DNA of 48,268 bases. Origin: Pedobacter panaciterrae (lineage in GTDB: Bacteria > Bacteroidota > Bacteroidia > Sphingobacteriales > Sphingobacteriaceae). The stretch lies in assembly GCF_001636695.1 (NCBI RefSeq), contig NZ_LGEL01000042.1, positions 1 through 48,268 on the forward strand, given 5' to 3'. A model generated the notes under the pieces. It saw nothing but the letters and a program-made list of their open reading frames with translations, had not been told where the DNA came from and searched no databases. A program made the translations under genes and the position numbers. The stretch's first letter is position 1; the number at the start of each line of letters is the position of its first letter. Positions 6,852 through 16,597 of the stretch are shown in pieces.

Positions 6852-9836
6852 TTAATTTTCTTTAACAACAATCATCCAGCCTTTGTTTTTTGTTACGGGG
6901 ATTTCATCAGTTGCTGAAAACGTTCTTGCCGGTTGAAAATTCTTAATCTCCGGAGCATTGATTGTAGCTTTTGCAGGGTCAATTCCCAATGCTTTCCAGT
7001 CTATATTTAACTTTATTTTTGTATCCTCTTTGGCCCAGCTCGCAAGGGCTATCAGTGCACTTTTATCTTTCCTGTAAATGGTCGCGATTATATCGGGATT
7101 GTTGGTTTTAACCGGATTGTTTTCTACCCAGTAGCCAATCATTTTAGTTCCCTGCATTCCAAAATCATCCCATGCTTTCCATATTGCACGAGGATCTGCA
7201 CCATCACTCCAGGGCATGCGGTTTGTCATGCCGTAAACCATTCCACGCCATGCATTTCCACCGTCTTGCAGCATTTCGCCCATTAATCCGAAAGGTATGC
7301 CCGATGATTCTGTTAAAAAGAAATCAGGGCTGCTTTTTTCATAATCGAAATACTCGCCAAACCATAATCTGTTCAGGTAAGGGAAATGTTCCATGTATAG
7401 GTTTGCACTGTTGTTAAAACCATCGCTTTTGTTGTATTGGTTTGCCGAATGCAGGTCTATAATGCCGGGATGTCCGTTTTGAGTAAGCACACTTTTTACA
7501 CGTTTCATTGTAGTTCTGTCAAAAGCTACATCATCAAGGTAAAGTCCGTCTATGCCTACATTATTAACCAGCCAGTTCATGCCTTCAACATAGTAGTTGT
7601 GCCAGCGGCTCATTCCACTGTTCACTATGGCGGCATCTTTTATTTCGGGTACATACCATGCAGCTATGTAATCATTACCAAGATGTTCCTGTAGCCATGA
7701 ATAACCACCGCCTTTACCGGGCGAGTAAATTTCATGACCTAAGCTGCGCAATGGAAACGTTTCGTAAGCGCTGTTAGACAATTCGCGAATGGTATTATAG
7801 ATTTTAACCTTAAGCCCTTTTGAATGTGCTTCATCAATATAGGCTTTCATTTCTTTGTGAGCAATAAAAGGGTAGTTGATGAATGGATTAATAGGCGTGG
7901 CATGGTGTATATTTATAAGTGTTGCACCTGTTGCTTTAATAGTATCCAGATTATTGTATTTATGGTAAAAGCGGTTGCTCCATTGGAAATCTGTATTGAT
8001 TGGGTGGAAAGGAGTAATTAAAAGTGTGAAGTTGTAATATAGGGTATCGCCTTTTTTCATCAGGCGTTCTCCGCTGTAATTGTCGGCCAGAATTGCCTGT
8101 CCCTTTTTGCCTATTGTAATTCCGCCTTTACCTTCGTTACCCCATGATGTTGGCAGTAATAAAGGTTTTTGTAAATAGAAGTTTGTATTTAAGGGGCGTA
8201 CATAGTGGTTGTCTCTTAAAGAATATTGTAAACCTGCATTTACATCCCCTATCCATGCGCCATCCTGGTTTTTGTTGGCCACATCCCATTTCCAGCTTAA
8301 AGAATCTGGACGATAACCGCCTTTTTGACCAAGACCCATTAAATATTTAGCGGCCATTGGGTTGAAAGGAAGGTGCAGGCTGATGTTGTTTAGTTTAATG
8401 TCATTTATGGCAATGAACTTAACTGTATATGATACAAAACCATCGAATTCAAGTGAAGCATTTACCTCCATATTTAAACTGTCGGATGTGCTTTTTGAAG
8501 TCCACTTTGCAATGCCCGGTTGTTTATCTGTAAAGGTAGCTTCTGTAGTTTTAAATTTGATGTCCTTATTGTTGGGTCTTGTTACATGAAAATGGACAGG
8601 CTCAGTAAGGATGTTCTTTGGTGTGGATGATAGCTCTGTCATTTCCGGTGTGAAAAATGTTTGTATCTGAGCAGGTAAACCATCCTGATTGATGGTAAAC
8701 TTTCTGCCCAGCAGAGAAATGGTTTTATCGTTTATAACTAGAGGAGTGTAAGGGGCAATGACCTCATTTTTCTCGGCCATGGTAGAGTTTAGCCATTTAA
8801 GTCTCGTTTGCTTTTGGGGTTCATTTATCCCGCCATCTGTCAAAATTGTATCGCTTATTGTTAATGCGATTTGTATAGTTGTACTGGCAGAGCCTTTAGT
8901 GCTAACTGTTGCTGTGCCTGTATAAATGCCCGCATTAATATTTTTAGGGATATCGGCAAGTACCCATAATGCCTGTACCTTGTTCTTACTTACGTTTAGA
9001 GTTTTATGCAATGGGCTGCCATCCCAGTTAACACCATCTGTATTCAGGCATGAAAAGGCCTTTGCAGAAATGGTCTTGCCCGCTTTATTCTTTAGATCGC
9101 TGAATGTAATTTTAACATCATTCACGTCTTTTTTTACCGGGTAAATACCAAGCTGATAGGTATAGTTTTCTCCTCTGGCTGCTGTTCCGGAGAAAGTATT
9201 CTTTAAACCCTTTGTGATCCATAACTGAGGCAGATCATCCTGCATCTTTATAGGATTAATCCTATTTTCTGTAAAAACAAAGTAGTCTTTTTGCGGATGT
9301 TGTTTAATCAGGTTTTTAGTCTCTGCTGCGGTTGCAATTACTTCCATAGGATAGAAGCTGCTCATTGCATTAATAGCTTCCAGACGTAAAAGCTTGGCAG
9401 CTATTGCATTTGTAGTTGTTTTGGGCCACTGGCCTCTGGCTGCCGGAGCTTTTCTGTATTGTGCATTGGGGTAGTTTGAACGTCCTTCTACTTGATAAGG
9501 CATGTAATAAACATAATAGGTACCTGCGCCGGATATTGGTTCAAAATAGATTGTTCCCTGCTCTCTGCTGATGTTTTCAGCTTTTACATTTGCTATTCTG
9601 CTATTGGTTTTGGCATCAACTACCCAGATGTCTTTAAGCTCGGGGTGCGTGTCTCTTCTTCGCCATTCAATAGTAGCTTTTGCTACACTTCCTGCTCCGC
9701 TTACCGTTAGCACAGCTCTATGGTTTCCCAGAGAATCTGGATTCCAACTGTCGTTTCCGGTACCATATTTTATTTGCTGAGCGCTAACCCCTGTAAACAG
9801 GAATAAGATGAAAATGAGTACTAAAGATGGTTTCAT
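6852..9836 (-). CDS. Large secreted glycoside hydrolase-like protein (GH123/DUF6067-like)
   Basis: This 994-residue secreted protein has a signal peptide ending GVSAQ. Residues about 20-530 are beta-rich, with at least two sandwich-like domains. A (beta/alpha)8-like catalytic region follows at about 560-900, with alternating strands such as ATLINIHH, KVKIYNTI, and the motif GLYLDDVAFDR (near 760-770), where adjacent acidic residues end a strand. DLHSANQYNKSDG comes next. The C-terminus looks like a beta-sandwich. This matches large Bacteroidota proteins annotated with DUF6067 / GH123-like domains. The substrate is unknown; N-acetylgalactosaminide or another glycan would be a guess. It is transcribed divergently from the PLP-enzyme gene. 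Confidence 0.65.
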   Translation of the reverse strand: MKPSLVLIFILFLFTGVSAQQIKYGTGNDSWNPDSLGNHRAVLTVSGAGSVAKATIEWRRRDTHPELKDIWVVDAKTNSRIANVKAENISREQGTIYFEPISGAGTYYVYYMPYQVEGRSNYPNAQYRKAPAARGQWPKTTTNAIAAKLLRLEAINAMSSFYPMEVIATAAETKNLIKQHPQKDYFVFTENRINPIKMQDDLPQLWITKGLKNTFSGTAARGENYTYQLGIYPVKKDVNDVKITFSDLKNKAGKTISAKAFSCLNTDGVNWDGSPLHKTLNVSKNKVQALWVLADIPKNINAGIYTGTATVSTKGSASTTIQIALTISDTILTDGGINEPQKQTRLKWLNSTMAEKNEVIAPYTPLVINDKTISLLGRKFTINQDGLPAQIQTFFTPEMTELSSTPKNILTEPVHFHVTRPNNKDIKFKTTEATFTDKQPGIAKWTSKSTSDSLNMEVNASLEFDGFVSYTVKFIAINDIKLNNISLHLPFNPMAAKYLMGLGQKGGYRPDSLSWKWDVANKNQDGAWIGDVNAGLQYSLRDNHYVRPLNTNFYLQKPLLLPTSWGNEGKGGITIGKKGQAILADNYSGERLMKKGDTLYYNFTLLITPFHPINTDFQWSNRFYHKYNNLDTIKATGATLINIHHATPINPFINYPFIAHKEMKAYIDEAHSKGLKVKIYNTIRELSNSAYETFPLRSLGHEIYSPGKGGGYSWLQEHLGNDYIAAWYVPEIKDAAIVNSGMSRWHNYYVEGMNWLVNNVGIDGLYLDDVAFDRTTMKRVKSVLTQNGHPGIIDLHSANQYNKSDGFNNSANLYMEHFPYLNRLWFGEYFDYEKSSPDFFLTESSGIPFGLMGEMLQDGGNAWRGMVYGMTNRMPWSDGADPRAIWKAWDDFGMQGTKMIGYWVENNPVKTNNPDIIATIYRKDKSALIALASWAKEDTKIKLNIDWKALGIDPAKATINAPEIKNFQPARTFSATDEIPVTKNKGWMIVVKEN

Positions 9837-10011
9837 TGTGAGTTTTAGATTTAATGGTAAAAGTAACCATTCTGTTAATAGACTGGTAATGGACTTATCT
9901 GTTATTTGCTGGTAGTTGTTTTTTTGTATCGATTGCAGAATTTCCTATGTAAAACGTCTTTTTTTTAAAATAAAAGATGGAAGTTTGTTTTCTTTAATAA
10001 ATTAAGTTTAA

Positions 10012-11259
10012 ATGAACGATAAAAAAGGATTTACAACTACCATACTTCATTCAGACCGTCTTTTGAAACCAGAATTCGGTGCATTACATCAACCTGTTCA
10101 TAACGCAGTAACCTGGGGATACGATGATGTCCAGGGATTAGTAAATGTTTTTCAAAACAAGACAAAGGGTTATGCTTATTCCCGTCAGGGCAATCCAACA
10201 ACAGCAGCACTTGAGCATAAGGTAACACAAATGGAGCAGGGACTTGCTACTGTTTCTTTTGCTACAGGAATGGCTGCTATTTCTTCTACAATACTAGCTT
10301 TAATAAAAGCAGGAGACCATATTATTGCAAGTTCATATCTTTTTGGTAATACCAGAAGCATTATGCAGACTTATATGGACATGGGGCTAAGCATCTCTTT
10401 TGTTGATGCTACCGATGTTGAAAATATTAAAAATGCCTATCAGGAAAATACCAGGATGGTATTTGTAGAAACTATTGCAAATCCTGCTACTCAAATATCA
10501 GATCTAGGTGCTATTGGCGATTTTTGCGAAGATAAAAAATTGATCTATGTAGTAGATAATACAATGACATCGCCTTATTTATTCCGTCCGGTTTCAGTAA
10601 AGGCAAGTCTTGTTATTAACTCTTTAACAAAATATATTGGCGGTCATGGTAATGCCTTAGGTGGAAGTGTAACTGACACTGGTTTGTTCGATTGGCTTAG
10701 CTTCCCTAACATTGCACCAATAATCCGTGAGCAGATCCGTCCGGAAATGCAGGGGATGTCGCAAATTAGAAAAAGAGGTTTACGTGATGGCGGTGGTACG
10801 CTTGCTCCTGAAGCAGCACACAGTATTTCTGTTGGCTCTGAAACTATTGCGTTAAGATTGGAGCGTGCTTGTAGTAACGCTGCTGCACTTGCAGAATTTC
10901 TTGATAACCACCCTTTAATTAGTAAGGTTTATTATCCCGGACTGAAAAGTCACCCTCAACATGAGCTTGCATCAAGTTTGTTCCATCGCTACGGAGGATT
11001 ACTGAGCTTTGCGCTTGTTGATGGTATCGATTGCTTTAAGTTCCTTAATGAGCTTAAACTGGTTATCAAATCAAGTAACCTGGGTGATACCCGTACCCTT
11101 GCTATTCCTGTTGCTCATACTATATTTTTTGAATTAGGTAAAGAAAGACGTGATGAAATGGGAATCCCTGATTCTATGGTTAGGGTGTCTGTTGGTATTG
11201 AAGATGCAGAGGATCTTATTGGGGATTTCAGCGCTGCTTTTGATGCTGTTTCCAATTGA
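10012..11259 (+). CDS. Cys/Met-metabolism PLP-dependent enzyme (cystathionine gamma-synthase family)
   Basis: This 415-residue cytoplasmic fold-type I pyridoxal-phosphate enzyme belongs to the gamma-family of sulfur amino acid metabolism (cystathionine gamma-synthase/lyase, O-acetylhomoserine sulfhydrylase, methionine gamma-lyase). It shows YSRQGNPTTAALE near residue 56, the ATGMAAISS phosphate-binding loop, VVDNTMTSPY with the cofactor Asp, and the Schiff-base Lys in SLTKYIGGHGN (about Lys207). A long LGDTRTLAIPVAHT segment with the substrate-carboxylate region is intact. The exact reaction cannot be fixed from sequence. A TonB-dependent receptor gene starts 21 bp after its stop, so the two form an operon, which points to uptake and processing of a sulfur compound. 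Confidence 0.88.
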   Translation: MNDKKGFTTTILHSDRLLKPEFGALHQPVHNAVTWGYDDVQGLVNVFQNKTKGYAYSRQGNPTTAALEHKVTQMEQGLATVSFATGMAAISSTILALIKAGDHIIASSYLFGNTRSIMQTYMDMGLSISFVDATDVENIKNAYQENTRMVFVETIANPATQISDLGAIGDFCEDKKLIYVVDNTMTSPYLFRPVSVKASLVINSLTKYIGGHGNALGGSVTDTGLFDWLSFPNIAPIIREQIRPEMQGMSQIRKRGLRDGGGTLAPEAAHSISVGSETIALRLERACSNAAALAEFLDNHPLISKVYYPGLKSHPQHELASSLFHRYGGLLSFALVDGIDCFKFLNELKLVIKSSNLGDTRTLAIPVAHTIFFELGKERRDEMGIPDSMVRVSVGIEDAEDLIGDFSAAFDAVSN

Positions 11260-11279
11260 TAATTGTACAAAAGAAAAAG

Positions 11280-13634
11280 ATGAATAAAATAGTAGTATGC
11301 TTATGTTTAAGCATTTTCATCTGTTTTGCAGCGAGTGCACAACAGAATAAGATTTCAGGAACAGTTAAAGATGCTAAGGGGGTTCCTGTTGTTGCAGTAA
11401 CCGTACAGGTATTAAATACAAATTTAAGTACAGTTACAGATTTAAGGGGAGCATTTGAGCTTGTTAATGTTCCTTCTGGCAAGGTAAGTTTAAGGTTTAG
11501 TGCAGTGGGTTATGCAGCAATAAATAAACTGATAACCGATTATAACAACAGCTTGAATATTACTTTAGAAGATGCAGGGTTGAAGCTGGATGAGGTGGTT
11601 GTTTCTGCACAGAAAACAGAAGAGGACGTTCAGAATATACCTGCGAGCATATCTGTTTTTTCGTCGGCTAAAATTAATGATTACAGGATACAGAATACAA
11701 GAGATTTATCGGCTATTGTTCCAAATCTTTACAGTAGTAATCCCGGTGATGGACGGAATGTAACCTCAATTAGAGGTATTGGTACAACTTCTTATGATCC
11801 GGCGGTAGCTACCTATATTGATGGCGTAAATCAATTTGGATTGGATACTTATATTTCTTCTCTGTTTGACGTGGAAAGAATAGAAGTTTTACGCGGTCCA
11901 CAGGGCACTTTATATGGTAGGAATGCAATGGGTGGGGTAATTAACATCATCACTAAGCAGCCTGCAAATTATACAACTGGTTTTGCGGGTGTTGATGTCG
12001 GAAATTATGGTCAGCAGCGTTACAGTGCCGGTATCAGAACTGCTTTAATTAAAGATAAGTTATTTTTTGGTGCAGCAGGCCTTGTTAACAGACAAAATGG
12101 CTTTTATACCAATGAGTTTAATAATAAAAAGTTCGACCGTTTGCATGGTTATTTAGGTAATTATTACCTGAAATTTCAGGGCAGTTCAAAGTTTGATTTA
12201 ACGTTAAATGTTAAGCATAATGAGAACCGTAATGATGGAACATTTCCATTAGTATCTTCTATAGATGATGCATTAAGTAATCCTTTTAAAGTAAATCAGA
12301 ACGCGTTAACCACGATGTTTGATAATTTATTTAATGCTTCGCTGTCTGCAAATTATGCTGGTGATGATTTTAATTTTACTTCTCAAAGTGCTTACCAGTC
12401 TAACTATAGATATTATGACGAACCGATAGATAGTGATTTTTCACCTATCGATGGAATTTCTCTTATCAATAACTATGGTAAGGATTGGAACAAAATACAG
12501 GTTTTAACTCAGGAGTTTAAGTTCAGCTCTCCTTCGTCGTCTAATTCAAGGCTTAAATGGGTAGGAGGTGTGTATGGCTTTTATCAGAAAAATCCGGTAA
12601 AGCAGTCGTTGTCTTTTGGTAAAGATGCAGGAATGGTTGGATCTTTACCTGGCCTTAATATATTAAGTATTAACAATGGGAAAAGCTTTGGGTTAGCTGC
12701 TTATGGTCAGGTTAGCTATGCGATAACTGATGAATTGTTGGCAACTGCAGGTTTGCGCTACGATTATGAGCATAAAAAACAAGGTGTATACGGAGAGATG
12801 TTAATGCCTGGTGAGACACAGCCGATTGTTCAACAAAAAGATACCAGCGCAACAGCTAATTTTAAGGCATTATCTCCTAAAGTTAGTCTTGCTTATTTGT
12901 TTGTGCCTGATCATAGCCTTTATGCAACTTACAGCAGAGGTTTTCGTGCCGGTGGTCTTACACAGATAGGTTCTGACAGAACTGAAAAGCCTTTAGTAGC
13001 TTATAAACCGGAATATGGTAATAATATAGAATTAGGTTCTAAGAATACTTTTTTTAATGAGCGCTTAAGTATTAATGTGGCCGCCTTTTATGTGAGGCTT
13101 ACAGACGCACAAATACCAGTACTGATCTTGCCAGATGCGATTACTGTAACCAGAAATGCGGGGAAATTAAGCAGTAAAGGTGTGGAAGTTGAGCTTTCTG
13201 CCCGACCTGTTAAAGGATTAAGTGTTGATTATAACTTTGGTTATACTAATGCTAAGTATAAATCACTTAGTTTGCCTGGAGATAAAGAGACTGTGAATTA
13301 TGATGGGAATAGGCAGATTTATACCCCGGAAATGACTTCTATGCTTGCGTTGCAGTATAGCTATCAGATTGAAGAACTTAATAAGCTTAATTTAATTGCA
13401 CGTGGTGAATGGGCATATACAGGAAATCAATTCTTTGACCTTGAAAACCGATTTGAGCAAAAGGGCTATCATTTGTTTAATGCTAAAGTTGGTGTTTCTA
13501 ACAGGAGGTTTGACTTGTTCTTCTGGGGAAGAAATTTGAGTAATAAAACCTATTTGGATTATGTTTATGATTTTGGAGCTGCCCATTTGGGTAATCCAAA
13601 AACATATGGGATTTCACTAGCTGGTAGGTTTTAA
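11280..13634 (+). CDS. TonB-dependent receptor with N-terminal carboxypeptidase-regulatory-like domain
   Basis: This 784-residue outer-membrane active transporter has a signal peptide ending FAASAQ. A carboxypeptidase-regulatory-like beta-sandwich (starting ISGTVKDAKG, to about residue 105) precedes the plug. The plug holds DEVVVSAQKTEEDVQNIP and the classic VERIEVLRGPQGTLYGRNAM and GGVINIITK motifs. The barrel ends with an aromatic strand (GISLAGRF). It is not a SusC type: no SusD partner follows. The start chosen is the ATG at 11280; an upstream TTG in frame would overlap the PLP enzyme and spoil the signal peptide. Coupling with the PLP enzyme suggests a sulfur-containing ligand, which is inference only. 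Confidence 0.9.
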   Translation: MNKIVVCLCLSIFICFAASAQQNKISGTVKDAKGVPVVAVTVQVLNTNLSTVTDLRGAFELVNVPSGKVSLRFSAVGYAAINKLITDYNNSLNITLEDAGLKLDEVVVSAQKTEEDVQNIPASISVFSSAKINDYRIQNTRDLSAIVPNLYSSNPGDGRNVTSIRGIGTTSYDPAVATYIDGVNQFGLDTYISSLFDVERIEVLRGPQGTLYGRNAMGGVINIITKQPANYTTGFAGVDVGNYGQQRYSAGIRTALIKDKLFFGAAGLVNRQNGFYTNEFNNKKFDRLHGYLGNYYLKFQGSSKFDLTLNVKHNENRNDGTFPLVSSIDDALSNPFKVNQNALTTMFDNLFNASLSANYAGDDFNFTSQSAYQSNYRYYDEPIDSDFSPIDGISLINNYGKDWNKIQVLTQEFKFSSPSSSNSRLKWVGGVYGFYQKNPVKQSLSFGKDAGMVGSLPGLNILSINNGKSFGLAAYGQVSYAITDELLATAGLRYDYEHKKQGVYGEMLMPGETQPIVQQKDTSATANFKALSPKVSLAYLFVPDHSLYATYSRGFRAGGLTQIGSDRTEKPLVAYKPEYGNNIELGSKNTFFNERLSINVAAFYVRLTDAQIPVLILPDAITVTRNAGKLSSKGVEVELSARPVKGLSVDYNFGYTNAKYKSLSLPGDKETVNYDGNRQIYTPEMTSMLALQYSYQIEELNKLNLIARGEWAYTGNQFFDLENRFEQKGYHLFNAKVGVSNRRFDLFFWGRNLSNKTYLDYVYDFGAAHLGNPKTYGISLAGRF

Positions 13635-13653
13635 ACGGCCGTCATCATCACAT

Positions 13654-13747
13654 CGTCATCTCGACGATAGGAGAGATCTCTTGTTTATGGCAGCCTGTTG
13701 CCTAACTACTTTGTAATCAAGAGATCTCTCCTATCGTCGAGATGACG
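13654..13747. repeat. Long palindromic intergenic element, copy 1
   Basis: A 30-bp arm at 13654-13683 (CGTCATCTCGACGATAGGAG then AGATCTCTTG) is repeated as an exact reverse complement at 13718-13747, around a 34-nt spacer that itself can pair (GGCA/TGCC). It sits between convergent genes. Two further copies occur at 25676-25840 and 32191-32324. The perfect arms, intergenic position and dispersal are those of a REP/MITE-like element; as RNA it would form a very stable hairpin. Confidence 0.92.
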
Positions 13748-13896
13748 AATGTACAAGAAAGACAAATGTACAGGAAAGATAAATGTACAGGAAAGACGAG
13801 TGTACAAGAAAGACGAATGTACAGGAAAGACGAATGTACAGGAAAGATGAAAGTACAGGAAAGACGAATGTACAGGAAAGATGAAAGTATAAAAAA
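13744..13896. repeat. Nine-copy 17-bp tandem repeat array
   Basis: Nine contiguous units follow the consensus GACGAATGTACAGGAAA (units begin at 13744, 13761, 13778, 13795, 13812, 13829, 13846, 13863, 13880). Units 5, 6 and 8 are identical; the others differ at one to four positions, and unit 9 decays into the A-run of the terminator. The first unit's GACG is shared with the right arm of the palindromic element. The period is not a multiple of three, and frames stay open on both strands only because the unit lacks stops. Confidence 0.93.
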
Positions 13897-13933
13897 ACGG
13901 GGTGTACTTCAATTGAAGTACACCCCGTTTTTT
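13892..13933. terminator. Strong bidirectional rho-independent terminator
   Basis: A perfect palindrome: AAAAAACGGGGTGTACTTC, loop AATT, then the exact reverse complement ending in a T-run. The GC-rich 13-bp core with A-run before and T-run after acts in both directions. It serves the receptor gene (+) and the cytochrome c gene (-), which end on either side. Confidence 0.93.
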
Positions 13934-13956
13934 GCAATGTTTCTTTTGAATATGCC

Positions 13957-16563
13957 TTATTTCTTTTGTTGAGAAAGGAAAGTAACAAGCGAGGCCAGTT
14001 CTTCATATGATAATGAATTGGCTAAACCTGCAGGCATCATAGATGTATCCATTTCTTTGCGCGATAAGATATCGCTTGCTTTAATTGTGAAAACCTCACC
14101 AGCGATATTACGCATCACAACCTTTGCCGCTGTTTCTTCAGTGATGAAGCCCATATAAGTTTTATCTCCTTTAGCTGTGATCATCACAGTGGCAAAACCT
14201 TGCGAAATTGACGCATTTGGTTTAAGGATAGATTCAGCAATTTGCTCACGGTTCATGATAGAGCCGATTTGGCCCATAAATGGCCCTTTCATTTTTTCGC
14301 CTTTGCTGATGCTATGGCAAGCAATACATCCCTGACGGGTAAATAGCGCCTTACCCTTAACCGGGTCACCTTCTAATTTGTTGATGGCCAATAAAACATC
14401 TTCGATAGATGATTTACCAACCTGACCTTTTTGATTTTTAATTTTTTCAAGATCTACTTTTGGCTCTTCAGTAGTTGCAACTTTTTCTTCAGTAGCAAAT
14501 GCTGCAATGTCCATACGGTTGCGGGCATCTAAATCTGTGAAAAATTGTTTGCCGGAAACACCTTGTTTCTCTGATTCTCCTAAAAGGAATTTCTCTATTA
14601 CAGGAGAACCTTCCCATAGTACTGCTTTATAGTACGGGCCATGAGAATCTGGTCTGGTACCCCACCACCATGAAGCATCGTAAGCATCTTCTTTTTTATA
14701 AAGGCGCGCCAATGTGGTCAGGATTTGTTTTTTGAACTTATCGTCATTCGATTTCTGATAAGCATCAATTAATGCATTAACAGCTTTTTGATCGTGCATA
14801 TAACGTAATGTCCACAATGCAAGTGTTGAATTTTCACCATTAATTGCTGCTATAGTTGCATCTACTGCATTAAGGTTTATTAATGCCCGAACGGCTAAGT
14901 GAGGTAAGACAATAGCTGAATTAGGTGTAGCATGGGGGCCTTCTACATCTTTAGCAGGTTCAACAAATGATGCAGGTACTTTAGTTTGTAATAGAGCAGA
15001 AGCAGTTTCTACATGTCCTAAACGACCCAATCCTATTATAGCAGCAGCCTGAACACGTGGTGAAGGATCGTTAAGTGCTGCTAAAAATGGTTCTGTGGGA
15101 ACGTTTTGTAAGTTGTTTTTGCGATCTGCAAGAATTTTTAAAGCAAATTCTCTCATTATATCTTCTTTAGCAAAAGCTAATAAAGTTGGAATTCCGTTTA
15201 CTCCTTCAAGTTGCGCATAAGTGTAGATACCAGCAACACGGGCATATAAAGGAAGTTTTTTGTCAGAAGCAATTTTTAAAGCAGCTGCGGTAGCTTGTTT
15301 GCCAGAGCGCGTAATCAATTCCTGCGAAGCAGTTAAACGTGCTACAGCGCTGGCTGATTTAAGTAACTCAGTTAATTCTTTAACTGATGACTTTGCCACA
15401 TTTGGAAATGCTTTATAAGTCCAGTTGTTTGGTACTGCACGAACTATATAACCTTTGCTTGGGCTACCGGAATAACCTGCGCCATCCCATGCAGAAAGAT
15501 AAAGTCTGCCTGATCCGTCAACATCCAGATCTGTGATTTGAGGAAGTTTAATAAACTCTTCATCTTTTTGAGTGAAAGTAGGACCATCAGGTGTAACTCT
15601 GTGGATATACAACATACTTCTTCCCCAATCGGCCATCATTGGAACGTTGTTGTATTTTTCAGGCCAGTTTGGCTCGCTCATAAATAAAGCACCGGTACCT
15701 GAACCTCCGCCAACATCTACCAATGCCGGTAATATTTCATCGGTAAAGTGTTGAAATAAAACAGGGTATCCATATTCTCCAGACTGGATAAAATGCGAAA
15801 ATCGAATATTCCATCCGCCACCATCATTGGTGTTTTCTCTTGTGAAAATATTCATGTACGGATCAATAGCAACATCATATACGTTACGCGTTCCATGAAT
15901 AAATATTTCCATTTCGGTTCCATCAGGACGTACACGGACAATACCACCACCTAACATGGTTAGCTTTTTGCCAGAACGGTCTACAGCATTATGAAATCCA
16001 AAATCACCTACGGAAATGTAAATCCAACCGTCGATACCCATTCTGATACCATTGGTAGCATGGTCTGTTCCACGTTCCTGGATGTATTTGGTATTACTAA
16101 GGTTTTCAATAAGAGGTTTTGCAGGGCCATCAGCCTTTCCGTCACCATCCTTATCTTCAAAAACTACCAGTGCCATTCCTGTAGCCTTACCGGTTTCTTT
16201 AGAGAAGGTAGTGTGTAATACAAAAACCTGGTTGCCCTGCGCGATAATACCACGAGGATTATCAACCATAGCAAATTCTATATGCTGATCCATTTTACCA
16301 TCATTATCCTTATCGATAAGTTTAAGGATACGGCCTTTTCCAGGATCTTTACCTAATGATCCGATCATATCAACACCAACAAAAACTTCGCCTGTTGCTG
16401 CAACAGCCAAACAAGCCGGACTTGGTGTAACATCAGGACCTGCAAAAGGGGTAATTGTTAATTCCGGTGGATCAAAGGATGTGGCTTTAGGTTCGCCAAA
16501 GAAGCTTTTTATTCCCAGGAATAGTATCAGGGAATAAATGATGCTTAAAGAAAATTTAATCAT
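13957..16563 (-). CDS. PVC-type heme-binding CxxCH protein (beta-propeller, HEAT-like repeats, cytochrome c)
   Basis: This 868-residue exported protein begins with a hydrophobic N-terminus (about 1-20). Residues about 35-380 form a beta-propeller of the glucose/sorbosone dehydrogenase or membrane-bound dehydrogenase type, with calcium-like loops (DKDNDGKMD, DKDGDGKADG) and GTDHATNGIRMG. An alpha-helical HEAT-like region follows (about 390-600). A C-terminal class I cytochrome c domain contains the heme motif CIACH (about 745-749) and a distal Met in MMPAG. Such proteins are thought to pass electrons from oxidation of a carbohydrate-type substrate. It follows the DUF1080 lipoprotein gene by 34 bp on the same strand, so the two are likely an operon. 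The actual substrate is unknown. Confidence 0.88.
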   Translation of the reverse strand: MIKFSLSIIYSLILFLGIKSFFGEPKATSFDPPELTITPFAGPDVTPSPACLAVAATGEVFVGVDMIGSLGKDPGKGRILKLIDKDNDGKMDQHIEFAMVDNPRGIIAQGNQVFVLHTTFSKETGKATGMALVVFEDKDGDGKADGPAKPLIENLSNTKYIQERGTDHATNGIRMGIDGWIYISVGDFGFHNAVDRSGKKLTMLGGGIVRVRPDGTEMEIFIHGTRNVYDVAIDPYMNIFTRENTNDGGGWNIRFSHFIQSGEYGYPVLFQHFTDEILPALVDVGGGSGTGALFMSEPNWPEKYNNVPMMADWGRSMLYIHRVTPDGPTFTQKDEEFIKLPQITDLDVDGSGRLYLSAWDGAGYSGSPSKGYIVRAVPNNWTYKAFPNVAKSSVKELTELLKSASAVARLTASQELITRSGKQATAAALKIASDKKLPLYARVAGIYTYAQLEGVNGIPTLLAFAKEDIMREFALKILADRKNNLQNVPTEPFLAALNDPSPRVQAAAIIGLGRLGHVETASALLQTKVPASFVEPAKDVEGPHATPNSAIVLPHLAVRALINLNAVDATIAAINGENSTLALWTLRYMHDQKAVNALIDAYQKSNDDKFKKQILTTLARLYKKEDAYDASWWWGTRPDSHGPYYKAVLWEGSPVIEKFLLGESEKQGVSGKQFFTDLDARNRMDIAAFATEEKVATTEEPKVDLEKIKNQKGQVGKSSIEDVLLAINKLEGDPVKGKALFTRQGCIACHSISKGEKMKGPFMGQIGSIMNREQIAESILKPNASISQGFATVMITAKGDKTYMGFITEETAAKVVMRNIAGEVFTIKASDILSRKEMDTSMMPAGLANSLSYEELASLVTFLSQQKK

Positions 16564-16597
16564 TTGTGTATTGTATTAAGTGTGTACGGAAAGTGTG

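Noticed and set aside
9837-10011. Possible riboswitch before the Cys/Met PLP enzyme
   Set aside because: A CTTATC occurs near 9893, but none of the SAM-I core (GGGA..GGCCC, GCAACC, GTGCTAA) follows, and I could not build any other known aptamer.
11256-11279. Upstream TTG start for the TonB-dependent receptor
   Set aside because: It would overlap the PLP-enzyme stop and add IIVQKKK before a good signal peptide; the ATG at 11280 is better.
13744-13896. CRISPR array
   Set aside because: Units are directly adjacent with no spacers, the unit is only 17 bp, and no cas genes are nearby.
13731-14006. Open frames across the 17-bp repeats on both strands (for example 13742-13972 plus, 13731-14006 minus)
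   Set aside because: They arise because the 17-bp unit has no stop codon, so every frame stays open with a 17-residue period. They also cover the palindrome and terminator and have no family resemblance.
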